A stretch of 64,000 nucleotides of DNA from Algorimicrobium sediminis (GCF_042684585.1 NZ_JBHULS010000006.1:1-64000); one strand, 5' to 3'. Counted from the first letter of the stretch, positions 16,312 through 26,109 are shown. Program-made: numbers and translations. Notes: generated from the letters alone by a model not told the origin.

Positions 16312-16382
16312 TTACATTCTTATTTTAAAAACTATTAGAGGGATTTGTGAAAACGAATGCCTCTTTTTTATCTTTATTTAGT

Positions 16383-16616
16383 ATGGACGTGTTATCTGGA
16401 ATTCCGCTTACCGAATGGGTGGGCTACCTAGCCATGGCTGGGTTGCTTATTTCTTTCACGATGAAAGATGTTAAAAATTTGCGTATCATTAATACCATTG
16501 GTTGTATTTTGTTTGTAATTTATGGCTTTATGCTGCAAACAGCATGGCCTATTATTATTTCCAATGGCGCAATTGCGTGCATAAATTGTTATTATTTGCT
16601 TAGTAAGAAAGTATAG
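16383..16616 (+). CDS. Small YgjV-like inner-membrane protein
   Basis: 77 aa from the ATG at 16383 (a GTG at 16347 would add 12 residues). It has two or three hydrophobic helices (GYLAMAGLLISFTM, IINTIGCILFVIYGFML and WPIIISNGAIACINCYYLL). The arrangement resembles one half of YgjV/PQ-loop-like small membrane proteins. Function unknown. It follows typA by about 70 bp and may be co-transcribed with it. Confidence 0.7.
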   Translation: MDVLSGIPLTEWVGYLAMAGLLISFTMKDVKNLRIINTIGCILFVIYGFMLQTAWPIIISNGAIACINCYYLLSKKV

Positions 16617-16729
16617 ACTTTACTATATTTACACCACAGGAGTTAAGTACAGTGTAAAAAGCGATCTAAAAAATTACCATAAATAGGCGCGGCTTAAATT
16701 CTGAAATTACTAATAGTGTTTCTTAAATA

Positions 16730-17662
16730 ATGAAAAAAGTAGCAATCCTGTTACCTTGTTATAACGAAAGCTCGGGCATAGTCCTGCTTCATAATAGGCT
16801 ATTGGAAATTCTGGAAACACAGCCTTTTTTGTTTGAACTGGTTTATATAAACGATGGCTCGCTGGACGATACCAACCAACACATACAAGCCTTAAGCGTT
16901 CATAACAAGAATATAAACATAACGCTGCTGCCCTTAGCGTTTAATATGGGGCATCAACAGGCTATTCAGCAAGGCTTACTTTACGCACAAACACAAACGT
17001 TTCATCATGTTATAATTATGGATGCCGATGGCGAGGATAATCCCGAAGCCATTCCAGCATTATTACAGCACACCCAAATGGACTTGGTTCAAGTAGTACG
17101 CGGTAAACGCAACGAAAATTGGCGTTTTAAATTTTTTTACCGCTTGTATCAAGGGCTTTTTAAGTTGGTAATTGGTAAGCGCTTAAATTTTGGTAATTTC
17201 TGCATGTTAAGTCCAAAGTTGGTAACCATTGCGGCGCAAGGGTCCTTTGTGCATTTAGCTGCTTTTCTGGATAATCAGGCATGTGTAAAAACAAAAATAA
17301 AATGGGATCGGGCCCAGCGTATTGCTGGAACTTCTAAAATGGGTTTTAAAAATTTATTTTACCATGCCGTAAACTCTTTCGTGGAAAACGCACAAAGTTT
17401 ACTGTTTGTGTTTATAAAACTGTCCATGGTTTTAATATTGGGAATTCTTGTGCTTACCGGCTTTATTCTGTATAAAAAATACGCTATTCATGTGGCGGTG
17501 CCTGGGTGGAGCAGTACGCTTATGGCCACACTATTTAACTCGCTGTTAATTAGTATTGGGGTTTTTGTGCTAGGCTCACTTCAACTAAACATATTAAGTA
17601 AACAACCGCTTAAGAAAAAAGTAATTCAGTTTACACCAGTACCTATCATAAAAAAATGGTAA
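16730..17662 (+). CDS. Glycosyltransferase family 2 (DPM1/GtrB-like)
   Basis: 310 aa. The N-terminal GT-A domain begins VAILLPCYNESSGI and carries the nucleotide-sugar/metal motif IIMDADGEDNPE (DxD-type, about 95-106). The C-terminus has two membrane helices (about 222-246 and 262-285). This layout matches polyprenyl-phosphate glycosyltransferases that load a sugar on an undecaprenyl carrier at the inner membrane. It opens the polysaccharide locus and is followed after 41 bp by a GT-C-like membrane protein, a pairing seen where the lipid-linked sugar is used by the integral transferase. Confidence 0.88.
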   Translation: MKKVAILLPCYNESSGIVLLHNRLLEILETQPFLFELVYINDGSLDDTNQHIQALSVHNKNINITLLPLAFNMGHQQAIQQGLLYAQTQTFHHVIIMDADGEDNPEAIPALLQHTQMDLVQVVRGKRNENWRFKFFYRLYQGLFKLVIGKRLNFGNFCMLSPKLVTIAAQGSFVHLAAFLDNQACVKTKIKWDRAQRIAGTSKMGFKNLFYHAVNSFVENAQSLLFVFIKLSMVLILGILVLTGFILYKKYAIHVAVPGWSSTLMATLFNSLLISIGVFVLGSLQLNILSKQPLKKKVIQFTPVPIIKKW

Positions 17663-17703
17663 GTTTATTGCACCAAAAACTTTAAAAAAACGAGCTAAAC
17701 ACC

Positions 17704-19011
17704 ATGCTAAAAGATAATAATATTATTTTCATTTCAGTTTTTGGTTTATTGGTGCGACTCATTATTTTTTTTGGTTTTTACACACATGTAACTATTTACC
17801 CAGATAGCTCGGGTTATATAGATTTGGCAGAACGCATTATGGCACTGTCCTATGGAAATTACGACGGCATGCGTACGCCCGGCTACGCGTTACTATTGGC
17901 TTTAAGTTCTGGAAATTTACACGTGGCAGTAGCCTGCCAATTTTTATTAGGAATAATAACGGCTGTTTTGTGGTATTTACTTTTGTTGAATGTAACATTC
18001 TCCAGAAAACAAAGCTTTATAATCACACTATTTTTGCAGTCCTTTATAAATGTTTACTTCTTTGAAACGGCCATTCTCATGGAATCTTTGGTTCTGTTTC
18101 TACTTTCATTAGTTTTTTATCTAATTACCAGCGGTCGTAAAAGTCTGACTTTTTACCTGTTATTAGCGCTGGTTTTTGCCTATTTAATTTTAACCAAGCC
18201 ATTTTATCTGTTCATACCATTTTTACTATATGGCTTTTGGTTTTTAAAAGAACCCAAAAACTGGAAAGGCTTAATAAAACGCTCGGTAGTGCTTATGTTT
18301 CCAGTATTAACCTATTTAGCTTGGTCTGCAGTTATTAAAAAACACCATGGTAATTTTTCGTCTACCACATTAATGGGGGTTTATTTGTCTCAAAATGTGG
18401 TGCGTTTTGCCGAAAATACATTCGATAATTATAAATGGCTTTATGAACCTTATGTTGCGTACAGAAACGAAGCCATAGCTGCCAACAAAAATATTGCCAT
18501 GTCTATTTGGTATGCTTACGACAACGGCGCTTACCAAGCGTATAATTTGGAGTTTTCTGAATTTAGTCAGGCCTTATTAGCCTATGCCAAAGATACCATA
18601 GCCAAAAACCCGCTGGCGTATTTGGAACAGGTGCTTTTTTATTCATGGGCAGATTTTTGGAAACCTACGCTGTATTGGAATTACAACGATTTTAATTTTA
18701 AACACGCCAATACATTTTTTACAGCCATTTGGACCATGCAAAAAGTAATTTTGTACTCATTCAGAATAGTGTTTTTGTTGCTGGTGCCACTGTTTGTTAT
18801 ACAGGCTATAAGAAATAAAACTATAAATTGGGGTTTTATTAGTATGTCAGTTATATTTATAGCATCTGTACTACAGGCATTGCTAACCTACGGAACAAAC
18901 AACCGATTTAGCTTCCCTTTTGAATTTTTAATTATTATTTGTGTAATATTATATTTTAAGAATAAAAATTGGTGGTTTTTAAAGCCACTGGTACATAAAT
19001 TTAAACTTTAG
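17704..19011 (+). CDS. Integral membrane glycosyltransferase-like protein (GT-C/PMT-like)
   Basis: 435 aa with about ten hydrophobic helices. The first loop contains HVTIYPDSSGYIDLAERI, with an acidic residue after helix 1, as in GT-C/PMT-type transferases that use polyprenyl-phosphate sugars, and MRTPGYALLLAL follows. No further motif pins the family, so an O-antigen polymerase or other polytopic protein remains possible. Same strand and close spacing (41 bp after the GT2 gene, 14 bp before the next start) suggest one operon. Confidence 0.7.
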   Translation: MLKDNNIIFISVFGLLVRLIIFFGFYTHVTIYPDSSGYIDLAERIMALSYGNYDGMRTPGYALLLALSSGNLHVAVACQFLLGIITAVLWYLLLLNVTFSRKQSFIITLFLQSFINVYFFETAILMESLVLFLLSLVFYLITSGRKSLTFYLLLALVFAYLILTKPFYLFIPFLLYGFWFLKEPKNWKGLIKRSVVLMFPVLTYLAWSAVIKKHHGNFSSTTLMGVYLSQNVVRFAENTFDNYKWLYEPYVAYRNEAIAANKNIAMSIWYAYDNGAYQAYNLEFSEFSQALLAYAKDTIAKNPLAYLEQVLFYSWADFWKPTLYWNYNDFNFKHANTFFTAIWTMQKVILYSFRIVFLLLVPLFVIQAIRNKTINWGFISMSVIFIASVLQALLTYGTNNRFSFPFEFLIIICVILYFKNKNWWFLKPLVHKFKL

Positions 19012-19025
19012 TTTTGCAAAAATCT

Positions 19026-20006
19026 ATGCTATCAGCTTATTCGGTACAATACTATAACGCCTCATGTTACCAGCAGTGGAATAATTTTATTGCCAATGCC
19101 AAAAATGCTACGTTTTTGTTTCATCGGGATTTTATGGAATACCACCAAGACAGGTTTGAGGACGCTTCTGTGTTGGTGTTTAAACAGGATAAACTAGTGG
19201 CTATATTACCTGCAAATAAAATAGGAACCACGGTGTTTAGTCACCTAGGTTTAACCTACGGTGGATTAATTTACAGTGCTAAATTAAAGTTTCAAACGGT
19301 GTTGCAGATCTTTCAGAAGGTTCTTCAGTTTTTTTATACAGAAGGGTTTGAGCAACTGGAATTAAAATTACTACCTAGTATTTACGCAAAAGGGCCTAAT
19401 CAGGAACAAGATTATATCATGTTTTTGCTTCAAGCAAAATTGGTTCGACGCGATATGTTGTCTGTAATCAGTTTGTCGGAAAACTTACCCTTTTCCAAGG
19501 ACAGAAAGGATGGTGTTAAGCGCGCGCTAAAACACCATTTAGTTATTAAAAACGACAACAATTTTACCGATTTCTGGCAAACCATTTTGGTGCCCAATTT
19601 ACAACAAAAGTACGGCGTAAAGCCCGTGCATTCTGCAGAAGAAATTACCCTGTTACACAACCGATTTCCAGATAATATAAAACAATTTAATGTTTACTTT
19701 AATGAAAAACTGGTGGCAGGAACTACTGTTTTTATTTCAAATCGCGTGGCACATTCGCAGTATATTTCGGCAACAACGGATAAAAATAAATTAGGGAGCT
19801 TGGACTTTTTGCATCACGTGTTAATAACAGAAACGTTTAAAAACAAACCATATTTCGATTTTGGTATTTCCAATGAAAATAAAGGTAAACAGGTAAATGC
19901 AGGTTTGGTTTACTGGAAGGAAGGTTTTGGCGCTCGGGCTATTGCTCAAGATTTTTATAGCATTCCCACAGCCAATTACAACCATTTAACTAACGTCATG
20001 TTATGA
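19026..20006 (+). CDS. FemAB/GNAT-like acyltransferase in polysaccharide locus
   Basis: 326 aa from the ATG at 19026. A TTG four codons earlier is possible. The N-terminal FLFHRDFMEYHQDRFEDASV and the C-terminal block FDFGISNENKGKQVNAGLVY-WKEGFGARA are hallmarks of FemAB-related, GNAT-fold proteins found in flavobacterial polysaccharide loci. They are thought to transfer acyl or aminoacyl groups. It overlaps the following fdtB-like aminotransferase gene by 4 bp, so modification of the amino group made by that enzyme is a reasonable guess, not shown by sequence. Confidence 0.75.
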   Translation: MLSAYSVQYYNASCYQQWNNFIANAKNATFLFHRDFMEYHQDRFEDASVLVFKQDKLVAILPANKIGTTVFSHLGLTYGGLIYSAKLKFQTVLQIFQKVLQFFYTEGFEQLELKLLPSIYAKGPNQEQDYIMFLLQAKLVRRDMLSVISLSENLPFSKDRKDGVKRALKHHLVIKNDNNFTDFWQTILVPNLQQKYGVKPVHSAEEITLLHNRFPDNIKQFNVYFNEKLVAGTTVFISNRVAHSQYISATTDKNKLGSLDFLHHVLITETFKNKPYFDFGISNENKGKQVNAGLVYWKEGFGARAIAQDFYSIPTANYNHLTNVML

Positions 20007-21106
20007 TAAAGTTTTTAGATCTTTCAGCTGTCAATGCCCGTTATGAAGCGGCCTTTCAACGTAAATTTCAAGAATTTTTACGGCAAGGTCAGTATATTTT
20101 GGGAAATGAAGTTTCGGATTTTGAAAATGATTTTGCTGCTTATTGCGGATCAAAACATGCTATAGGGGTAAGCAATGGTTTAGATGCCTTAATACTTATT
20201 TTAAAAGCCTATATAACATTAGGTAAGTTGGAGCCAGAGGATGAGGTTATTGTGCCTGCAAATACGTATATAGCCAGTGTTTTAGCAATTATTCACGCTA
20301 ATTTAAAGCCAGTTTTTGTGGAGCCAGATATTAAGACCTATAACCTATCGGCTGCCGAAATTGAAAAACACCTGTCTCCTAAAACTAAAGCCATTTTGGT
20401 AGTACATTTGTACGGGCAATTGGCTCCTATGCAATCCATTAATACGCTGGCTCACAAAAATAATTTATTAATAATAGAAGATGCGGCCCAAGCGCATGGT
20501 GCAACCAATAGTTTAGGTAACAGGGCCGGAAATTTAGGGCATGCAGCTGCCTTTAGTTTTTATCCGGGTAAAAATTTAGGAGCTTTGGGCGATGCGGGTG
20601 CTGTTACAACCAACAATATGGCTGTGGCACAAACCATACGAACATTAAGAAACTATGGTTCTGATAAAAAATATGTAAACAGGTTATTAGGCGTTAATAA
20701 CCGTTTAGATGCGTTGCAAGCGGCATTTTTAAATATAAAATTAGCAGATTTAGATGCCGATAATGCTATAAGGCGGCAAATAGCAATGCGCTACCTATCC
20801 GAAATAAAGAATTCAAAAATAGTCTTGCCCTATTACAATAATACAGCCAATCATGTATTTCATTTGTTTGTGTTGCGTGTTGAAAATAGAGCCGAGTTTA
20901 TAAATTATTTGCAAGAAAATGGTGTAGAAACCGGAATTCATTATCCCATAGCACCACATAAACAGGATGCTTTAAAAAGCTACGCCCATGTACACTTGCC
21001 TATTACCGAAATGTTGCATACACAGGTGGTAAGTTTGCCAATAAGTCCTGTTTTAACCCAAGCAGAAGTTACTAAAGTTATTAGCCTTGTAAATAATTAT
21101 AAATGA
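20003..21106 (+). CDS. DegT/DnrJ/EryC1 sugar aminotransferase, FdtB-like
   Basis: 367 aa PLP-dependent aminotransferase of the DegT family. The PLP-binding Lys lies in AFSFYPGKNLGALGDAG (about 183-199), and IIEDAAQAHGA (about 155-165) supplies the cofactor-binding Asp. These enzymes aminate C3 or C4 keto sugars attached to dTDP or UDP. An FdtA-type 3,4-ketoisomerase is encoded at 24769-25179 in the same locus, so the likely reaction is conversion of dTDP-3-keto-6-deoxygalactose to dTDP-3-amino-3,6-dideoxygalactose. It overlaps neighbours on both sides by 4 bp. Confidence 0.88.
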   Translation: MIKFLDLSAVNARYEAAFQRKFQEFLRQGQYILGNEVSDFENDFAAYCGSKHAIGVSNGLDALILILKAYITLGKLEPEDEVIVPANTYIASVLAIIHANLKPVFVEPDIKTYNLSAAEIEKHLSPKTKAILVVHLYGQLAPMQSINTLAHKNNLLIIEDAAQAHGATNSLGNRAGNLGHAAAFSFYPGKNLGALGDAGAVTTNNMAVAQTIRTLRNYGSDKKYVNRLLGVNNRLDALQAAFLNIKLADLDADNAIRRQIAMRYLSEIKNSKIVLPYYNNTANHVFHLFVLRVENRAEFINYLQENGVETGIHYPIAPHKQDALKSYAHVHLPITEMLHTQVVSLPISPVLTQAEVTKVISLVNNYK

Positions 21107-22431
21107 AACGCTTACTTAAATACATAAACAACAATGTATTGTTTAAAGTAGCTTCCTTAAATTCGGTGGCTATGTTGGTTAAAATTATTTCAGGTTTTTT
21201 AACCTCCAAAGCCATCGCCTTATTTGTTGGTGCCGAAGGTATGGCGCTAATAGGTAATTTGCGCAATTTTTTAAGTTCCATACAAGCGGCTTCCATTTTA
21301 GGCCTTTACACAGGAGCAGTAAAGTATGTGGCCGAATTTAAAGACAATACCATTGAGTTAAGTAAAACAATTTCTACGGTTTTCTACTTGGGGTTTGTTG
21401 CTACTATTGCCGTGTCGTTTTTTTCTTATTACAACGCCCAATTACTAAACGATTATGTGTTTTCATTTTATAACGATTATGCTTATGTAATTCGGATTAT
21501 GGCCATAGCGCTACCGTTTTATGCCTTAAACATGTTTATTTTTAGTATTTTAAATGGTTTTTCAAAGTATAAAACACTTATTATTATAAATATAATCGGA
21601 CAGATTTTTGGCTTGTCCATTACCTTACTTCTTATTTACAAAGAACGTTTGGATGGCGCTTTAATTTCGGTGGTTATATCAGAATCGCTTTTGTTTTTTT
21701 TCAGCTTGGTGGCTATTGCCAACCGGCGTAGCTTGGTGCCTCTAATTAAGGTTAACCGCATAAGTTTTAAATACTTAAAAAAATTAAGTTCGTTTTCAAT
21801 TATGGCCATATTTTCAGCCTTTTTATTACCGCTGGTGGCTATAGCTATTCGTAATTATATTACGGACTCTGTTGGTTTAAAGGAGGCAGGTTTTTGGGAG
21901 GCTATGAATCGGATTTCCAAATACTATTTAATGTTTGTAACCTCGTTATTAACACTTTATATTTTGCCTCGCTTTTCTGAAATAGATACTAAATCGGAAT
22001 TCCGTGCCGAAGTTTTTAATTTTTATAAATCTGTTATGCCCATTTTTGCTGTTGGCTTAATTGGCATTTATGTATTTCGTAATACCATTGTGCTTATCTT
22101 GTTCTCGGAGGAGTTTACGCCAGTGGCCAATTTGTTTTTGTGGCAGCTTTTAGGCGATTTTGTAAAAGTACTCTCTATTGTAATAGCCTATCAGTTTCTA
22201 GCTAAAAAAATGTTCTGGCATTATATGATAACCGAAGCATTTTCTGTAATTATTTTATACTTTACAAGTATTTATTTTATAGATATTTACGGTGTTGAAG
22301 GCGCCAACATAGCTCATTTTGCCACTTATGTACTTTACTATGGCGTTATTTTAATGTTGTTTAGTTCGTCGTTGTTTGGCGTTATTTCGGAAGATGAATT
22401 TGACGACAGCAATAACCAAAACGTTTCATAA
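21103..22431 (+). CDS. O-antigen/lipid-linked oligosaccharide flippase (Wzx-like)
   Basis: 442 aa, about 12 membrane helices, MOP-superfamily polysaccharide transporter. The start (LFKVASLNSVAMLVKIISGFLTSKAIA) matches the first helix of Wzx/O-antigen translocases. It should flip undecaprenyl-linked repeat units across the inner membrane. Its 4-bp overlap with the aminotransferase gene places it in the same operon. The stop is 5 bp from the convergent glycosyltransferase gene. Confidence 0.9.
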   Translation: MKRLLKYINNNVLFKVASLNSVAMLVKIISGFLTSKAIALFVGAEGMALIGNLRNFLSSIQAASILGLYTGAVKYVAEFKDNTIELSKTISTVFYLGFVATIAVSFFSYYNAQLLNDYVFSFYNDYAYVIRIMAIALPFYALNMFIFSILNGFSKYKTLIIINIIGQIFGLSITLLLIYKERLDGALISVVISESLLFFFSLVAIANRRSLVPLIKVNRISFKYLKKLSSFSIMAIFSAFLLPLVAIAIRNYITDSVGLKEAGFWEAMNRISKYYLMFVTSLLTLYILPRFSEIDTKSEFRAEVFNFYKSVMPIFAVGLIGIYVFRNTIVLILFSEEFTPVANLFLWQLLGDFVKVLSIVIAYQFLAKKMFWHYMITEAFSVIILYFTSIYFIDIYGVEGANIAHFATYVLYYGVILMLFSSSLFGVISEDEFDDSNNQNVS

Positions 22432-22435
22432 TAAT

Positions 22436-23572
22436 TTAATCTTGCCAGTGTTGCAAGTAGCGTTTTGCTATACGCGTATAATGATGCTCTTTTTCTATAA
22501 AGGCACGCGCATTTTTACCAATAATTTGTAGTTGCTCTGGGTTTTCAATTAACCATTCTATTTTATCGGCTATGTGTGTGGCATTAGGTAACGCATTTAT
22601 GGCTATTGTATTGGGGGCTAAATGGTAGTGAGTTAGCCATTCGGTTTCGGCACCAGTAAAAACAACTTTACCCTTGGCCATGGCCTCCAAAGCATTGTAG
22701 CCTTGGTCGTAAGCATACACCTGATCTAATATAATATGTGCCCGATTGTACGATTCTATGTATTGGCTGTACGGTAAATTTTCAACTTCTATAATGTCCA
22801 CATGCTGCGCGTATTTACTTTTAATAATCGCCAAGGCTTCTTTAAAAATATCGTTGCCTTTTTTGTAAAAATTACGCGAATTGATGCCGTGAAAAATGAC
22901 AATTTTGTCCGTTACAGCTGTGTTTTGAAAAGGTAGTTTATCCACATTTATCGGGTTAGGAATCATGCCTAAATACTGTTTGTGGTTTTGTAGTGGTATG
23001 TGGTAATCCAAATCCGATGCAATAACACCTGCTATATTTTTAAAAACGAATTTATGTAAGGTTTTTAGTGGCGGTGTTTGCCATTTTAAAACATGCCAAA
23101 ACACCGATTTCGATATTTTTCCGGCTTCGTAAGGTGTGTAAATAGAGTATCTAAATTGTTTGTTAAAGGCATATTTAACGCTAATATAGTCTGTACCACA
23201 GGATAGTAAAAATACTTTTTTGTTATGCGAAAAAATATATTCAAGCAAGCGTTTTTCGGTTTTTGGTACCGTATTAAAAGGGTTTTCGTTTATTAATTGC
23301 ACACAATCAAAACCTGTAAGCAGCTTTTTTTTTTGATTAAATTGTTTTTCAATATTTCTGGAGGTTACATCAATACCTGTTAGTTTATAAATGCTTTTTT
23401 TAAAAAAAAGAGGCAAACCGGTATTGTAGCGCTCTTTAAATACTATATCTACCGGATAATTCTTAAAATCGTCGCGAAAACCGGCAAGGGTAACTTGTAT
23501 CCCCAAGCTTTCTAACCCTTCTTTAAGGGAGTTGTGTAGTCTGCTGTATTCGCCAATTAATAATATCTTCAT
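22436..23572 (-). CDS. Glycosyltransferase (GT-B fold)
   Basis: 378 aa. The start ILLIGEYSRLHNSLKEGLESLG is a GT-B Rossmann beginning. The C-terminal half has the group-1 transferase pattern (IVIFHGINSRNFYKKGNDIF, then YDQGYNALEAMAKGKVVFTG, the donor-binding E-x7-E region). Acceptor and donor unknown. It is transcribed against the surrounding polysaccharide genes and diverges from the GT at 23669. Confidence 0.85.
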   Translation of the reverse strand: MKILLIGEYSRLHNSLKEGLESLGIQVTLAGFRDDFKNYPVDIVFKERYNTGLPLFFKKSIYKLTGIDVTSRNIEKQFNQKKKLLTGFDCVQLINENPFNTVPKTEKRLLEYIFSHNKKVFLLSCGTDYISVKYAFNKQFRYSIYTPYEAGKISKSVFWHVLKWQTPPLKTLHKFVFKNIAGVIASDLDYHIPLQNHKQYLGMIPNPINVDKLPFQNTAVTDKIVIFHGINSRNFYKKGNDIFKEALAIIKSKYAQHVDIIEVENLPYSQYIESYNRAHIILDQVYAYDQGYNALEAMAKGKVVFTGAETEWLTHYHLAPNTIAINALPNATHIADKIEWLIENPEQLQIIGKNARAFIEKEHHYTRIAKRYLQHWQD

Positions 23573-23642
23573 TTCAAAAATATACGGGTGTAAACAAAGT
23601 TTGCTGGGTTTAACTAAATTTAGTTAACAGGAATTCGTTTAC

Positions 23643-23650
23643 TATATTTG
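23643..23650 (+). promoter_or_regulatory. -7 promoter element for glycosyltransferase operon
   Basis: TATATTTG fits TANNTTTG exactly and lies 18 nt before the GTG start at 23669, so the leader is very short. Confidence 0.6.
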
Positions 23651-23668
23651 GTTTCTAAATATTGAATA

Positions 23669-24772
23669 GTGCAAAGTAACAATAAAAAGATTTGTTTAGT
23701 TGTATCTTCTTTAGGAAAAGGAGGGGCACAGCATGCCGCGGCTTTACAATCCACGCTTTTAGCCAAATTAGGATACAACGTACATATTGTTACAGTATTT
23801 AACGAGGTGCTTTATAACTATTCTGGCACCTTATTTAATTTAGGTAACTACAAAACAGAAACCAATTCGGTTACAAACAGGTTGGCACGACTATTTATGC
23901 TTCGGAAATACCTTAAAAGCGAAAATTTTGATGTTATCATCGATCACCGATCGCGCGTGCAAGGTTACCGAGAGTTCCTTATAACTAAATTCTTGTATCA
24001 GGTTCCTACGGTGTATGTTATTCATTCCTATCAGAAAACAATCATGTTTCCAAAACAGGATTGGTTGAGTAGGTTGTTGTATAAAAACGAAGTAATGGTA
24101 GGTGTTTCCGCGGGTATTACTAGGTATTTTAAATCCGAATATCAACTAAAAAGTATACAAACAATTTACAATGCCTTTAATTTTGAAGACATCCAGCGCA
24201 TGGCCCAACTACCACTAAATAATCCTTTATTAAAAACGGTTTATATTCTTTTTTATGGCCGATTGGATTTAGCTTCTAAAAACTTGACTTTGCTTATAGA
24301 CGCCTATCAGGCCTCTAAACTACCTAAAAATAATGTGAAGTTAGTTTTGTTAGGAAGCGGTCCGGACCAGGCAAGGCTTAAAAGCTATGTAGCAAATTTA
24401 GATTTGCAAGATATGGTGCTATTTTTGCCGCAAACGGCCAACCCTTATCCGTATGTAAAAGAAGCTAAATTTACGGTGTTAACTAGTCATTACGAAGGCT
24501 TTCCTTTGGTTATTCCGGAGTCTCTTTGTTTAGGTACCCCAGTTATTTCAGTAAATTGTAAAACGGGTCCTGATGAAATTATTCGCAATAAATTTAACGG
24601 ATTGCTGGTGCCAAATTATAACGTTGAGGCATTAGCAAATGCCATGAATAGTTTTATATTTGATGAGGTTTTATACACCACCTGTAAAACCAATGCCCCA
24701 AAAAGCGTGGCACCCTTTGCTATGGCGCAAATAGCCCATGAATGGGAACATTTACTAAATAAAATAGCATGA
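23669..24772 (+). CDS. Glycosyltransferase family 4
   Basis: 367 aa with a GTG start just downstream of a TATATTTG element. The N-terminus ICLVVSSLGKGGAQHAA is the glycine-rich acceptor loop of GT4 enzymes, and the C-terminal domain has LLGSGPDQARLKSYV and the donor-binding HYEGFPLVIPESLCLGTPVI (E-x7-E). It overlaps the fdtA-like gene by 4 bp, so it is co-translated with an enzyme of dTDP-amino-sugar synthesis. It may transfer that sugar. Confidence 0.9.
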   Translation: MQSNNKKICLVVSSLGKGGAQHAAALQSTLLAKLGYNVHIVTVFNEVLYNYSGTLFNLGNYKTETNSVTNRLARLFMLRKYLKSENFDVIIDHRSRVQGYREFLITKFLYQVPTVYVIHSYQKTIMFPKQDWLSRLLYKNEVMVGVSAGITRYFKSEYQLKSIQTIYNAFNFEDIQRMAQLPLNNPLLKTVYILFYGRLDLASKNLTLLIDAYQASKLPKNNVKLVLLGSGPDQARLKSYVANLDLQDMVLFLPQTANPYPYVKEAKFTVLTSHYEGFPLVIPESLCLGTPVISVNCKTGPDEIIRNKFNGLLVPNYNVEALANAMNSFIFDEVLYTTCKTNAPKSVAPFAMAQIAHEWEHLLNKIA

Positions 24773-25179
24773 CAAGTAGGTTACACAACTTAAAAATTAT
24801 AGATATTCCTAAAGTTCAAGATCCACGTGGAAATTTGGCTTTTATTGAAAAAGATGTTATTCCTTTTGCCATAAAACGGGTGTATTATTTATACGATGTA
24901 CCTAGTTCTGCACATCGGGGCGGCCATGCGCACAAAAAATTATACCAGGTTTTGGTGGCTTTAAGTGGTAGTTTTGAAGTGCACTTAAAAGATGGCGAAA
25001 CCGAAACTAAAATTACACTAAACAAACCAGATAAAGGCTTGCTTATTGTACCGGGCATTTGGCGCGAAATTGGTAATTTTTCCTCGGGTTCGGTTTGCTT
25101 GGTATTAGCTTCGGAAGATTATGATGAAAGCGACTATATTCGCAATTATGAACGTTTTCAGTTATTTAAACGGTCTTAA
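24769..25179 (+). CDS. dTDP-6-deoxy-hexulose 3,4-ketoisomerase, FdtA/QdtA-like cupin
   Basis: 136 aa single-domain cupin (WxcM-like). The segment SSAHRGGHAHKKLYQVLVALSG contains the catalytic His pair of FdtA-type isomerases, which convert dTDP-4-keto-6-deoxyglucose to a 3-keto-6-deoxyhexose. FdtA (galacto product) and QdtA (gluco product) cannot be separated by eye. It supplies the substrate for the aminotransferase at 20003-21106. The rmlA/rmlB genes for the precursor and an FdtC-type acetyltransferase are not in the window. Its 3' end overlaps the convergent GT2 gene by 18 bp. Confidence 0.9.
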   Translation: MTSRLHNLKIIDIPKVQDPRGNLAFIEKDVIPFAIKRVYYLYDVPSSAHRGGHAHKKLYQVLVALSGSFEVHLKDGETETKITLNKPDKGLLIVPGIWREIGNFSSGSVCLVLASEDYDESDYIRNYERFQLFKRS

Positions 25180-26109
25180 ATAAATGCCCCATTGCTGCAA
25201 TACATGTTGTAGTTTTTTGGAAGCTACTAAAACAGATTTATTTTGTCGCATTAAAAAACGTTGTTTTTTGTTTAAACTAGAAACCGAAATTTTATTAAAA
25301 TAAGATAAAGCTTCTGCTTCTTGTCCATTTATACGGTGCTGAATACCTATGGCAAACCTGTTAATGTCTAGATATGTTTTTAATGACGGCCTTTGTTTTG
25401 CAGCGGTTTCGTATTGATCGAAATTTATAAAGCGGCGTAAATTTGTTCTGGTATGCGAAATGCGGTTTTCGGCTTGTAAATTATGTATGGCCGTAACACG
25501 GTTACTAAAAGCAACGGGATGTTTTAAGGCTATTCGCAACCACAAATCGGTGTCTTCTCCAGCGCCAAAAGTAATAGCTTCGTTAAACCCGCCCAGAGCA
25601 TCAAGTATTTTTTTTGGTACCATGGTAGCCGAGGTCCAAGCCAAATTGTTTACCGTGCTAGCTTTAAAGTAATCCGCAACAATGCCTTGCCACACTTTGT
25701 TTTGTGGTATGGTATTGTAAACCGAATGGTAAAGTTTGCCGTGCTGTTTTTTGGCATAAGCGCTAGCGTATAAACCACAATTAGGAAATGCGTTTAGGAG
25801 TGTTTTTAAATTTTCTAAATGATTGGGGTACCAAAAATCGTCTGCATCAAGAAAAACTATATAGTCTGTTTTTGCCTTCTGAATACCAAAATTGCGCGCA
25901 GCAGAAACGCCTTGATTTTCTGTGCTATAAATGGAAATTCTGGAATCCGAAATACCTTCAACCACAGTCAAACTAGCGTCTGTAGAGCCATCGTTAACCA
26001 CAATAACTTCAAAATTAGGCTCGCTTTGGTTTAGCACATGCTGCAAGGTGTTGGCTATAAAGTTGGCCTTGTTATAAAGTGGAATGACAATGGAAAAAAT
26101 AGGATGCAT
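25162..26109 (-). CDS. Glycosyltransferase family 2
   Basis: 315 aa. FSIVIPLYNKANFIANTL (4-21) is the standard GT2 start, VVNDGSTDAS holds the first Asp and VFLDADDFWYP the DxD motif (about 85-95). GAGEDTDLWLRIALK is the usual acceptor-side ED motif. Donor and acceptor unknown. It is the second of two minus-strand GT2 genes within the polysaccharide region. Confidence 0.93.
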   Translation of the reverse strand: MHPIFSIVIPLYNKANFIANTLQHVLNQSEPNFEVIVVNDGSTDASLTVVEGISDSRISIYSTENQGVSAARNFGIQKAKTDYIVFLDADDFWYPNHLENLKTLLNAFPNCGLYASAYAKKQHGKLYHSVYNTIPQNKVWQGIVADYFKASTVNNLAWTSATMVPKKILDALGGFNEAITFGAGEDTDLWLRIALKHPVAFSNRVTAIHNLQAENRISHTRTNLRRFINFDQYETAAKQRPSLKTYLDINRFAIGIQHRINGQEAEALSYFNKISVSSLNKKQRFLMRQNKSVLVASKKLQHVLQQWGIYLRPFK

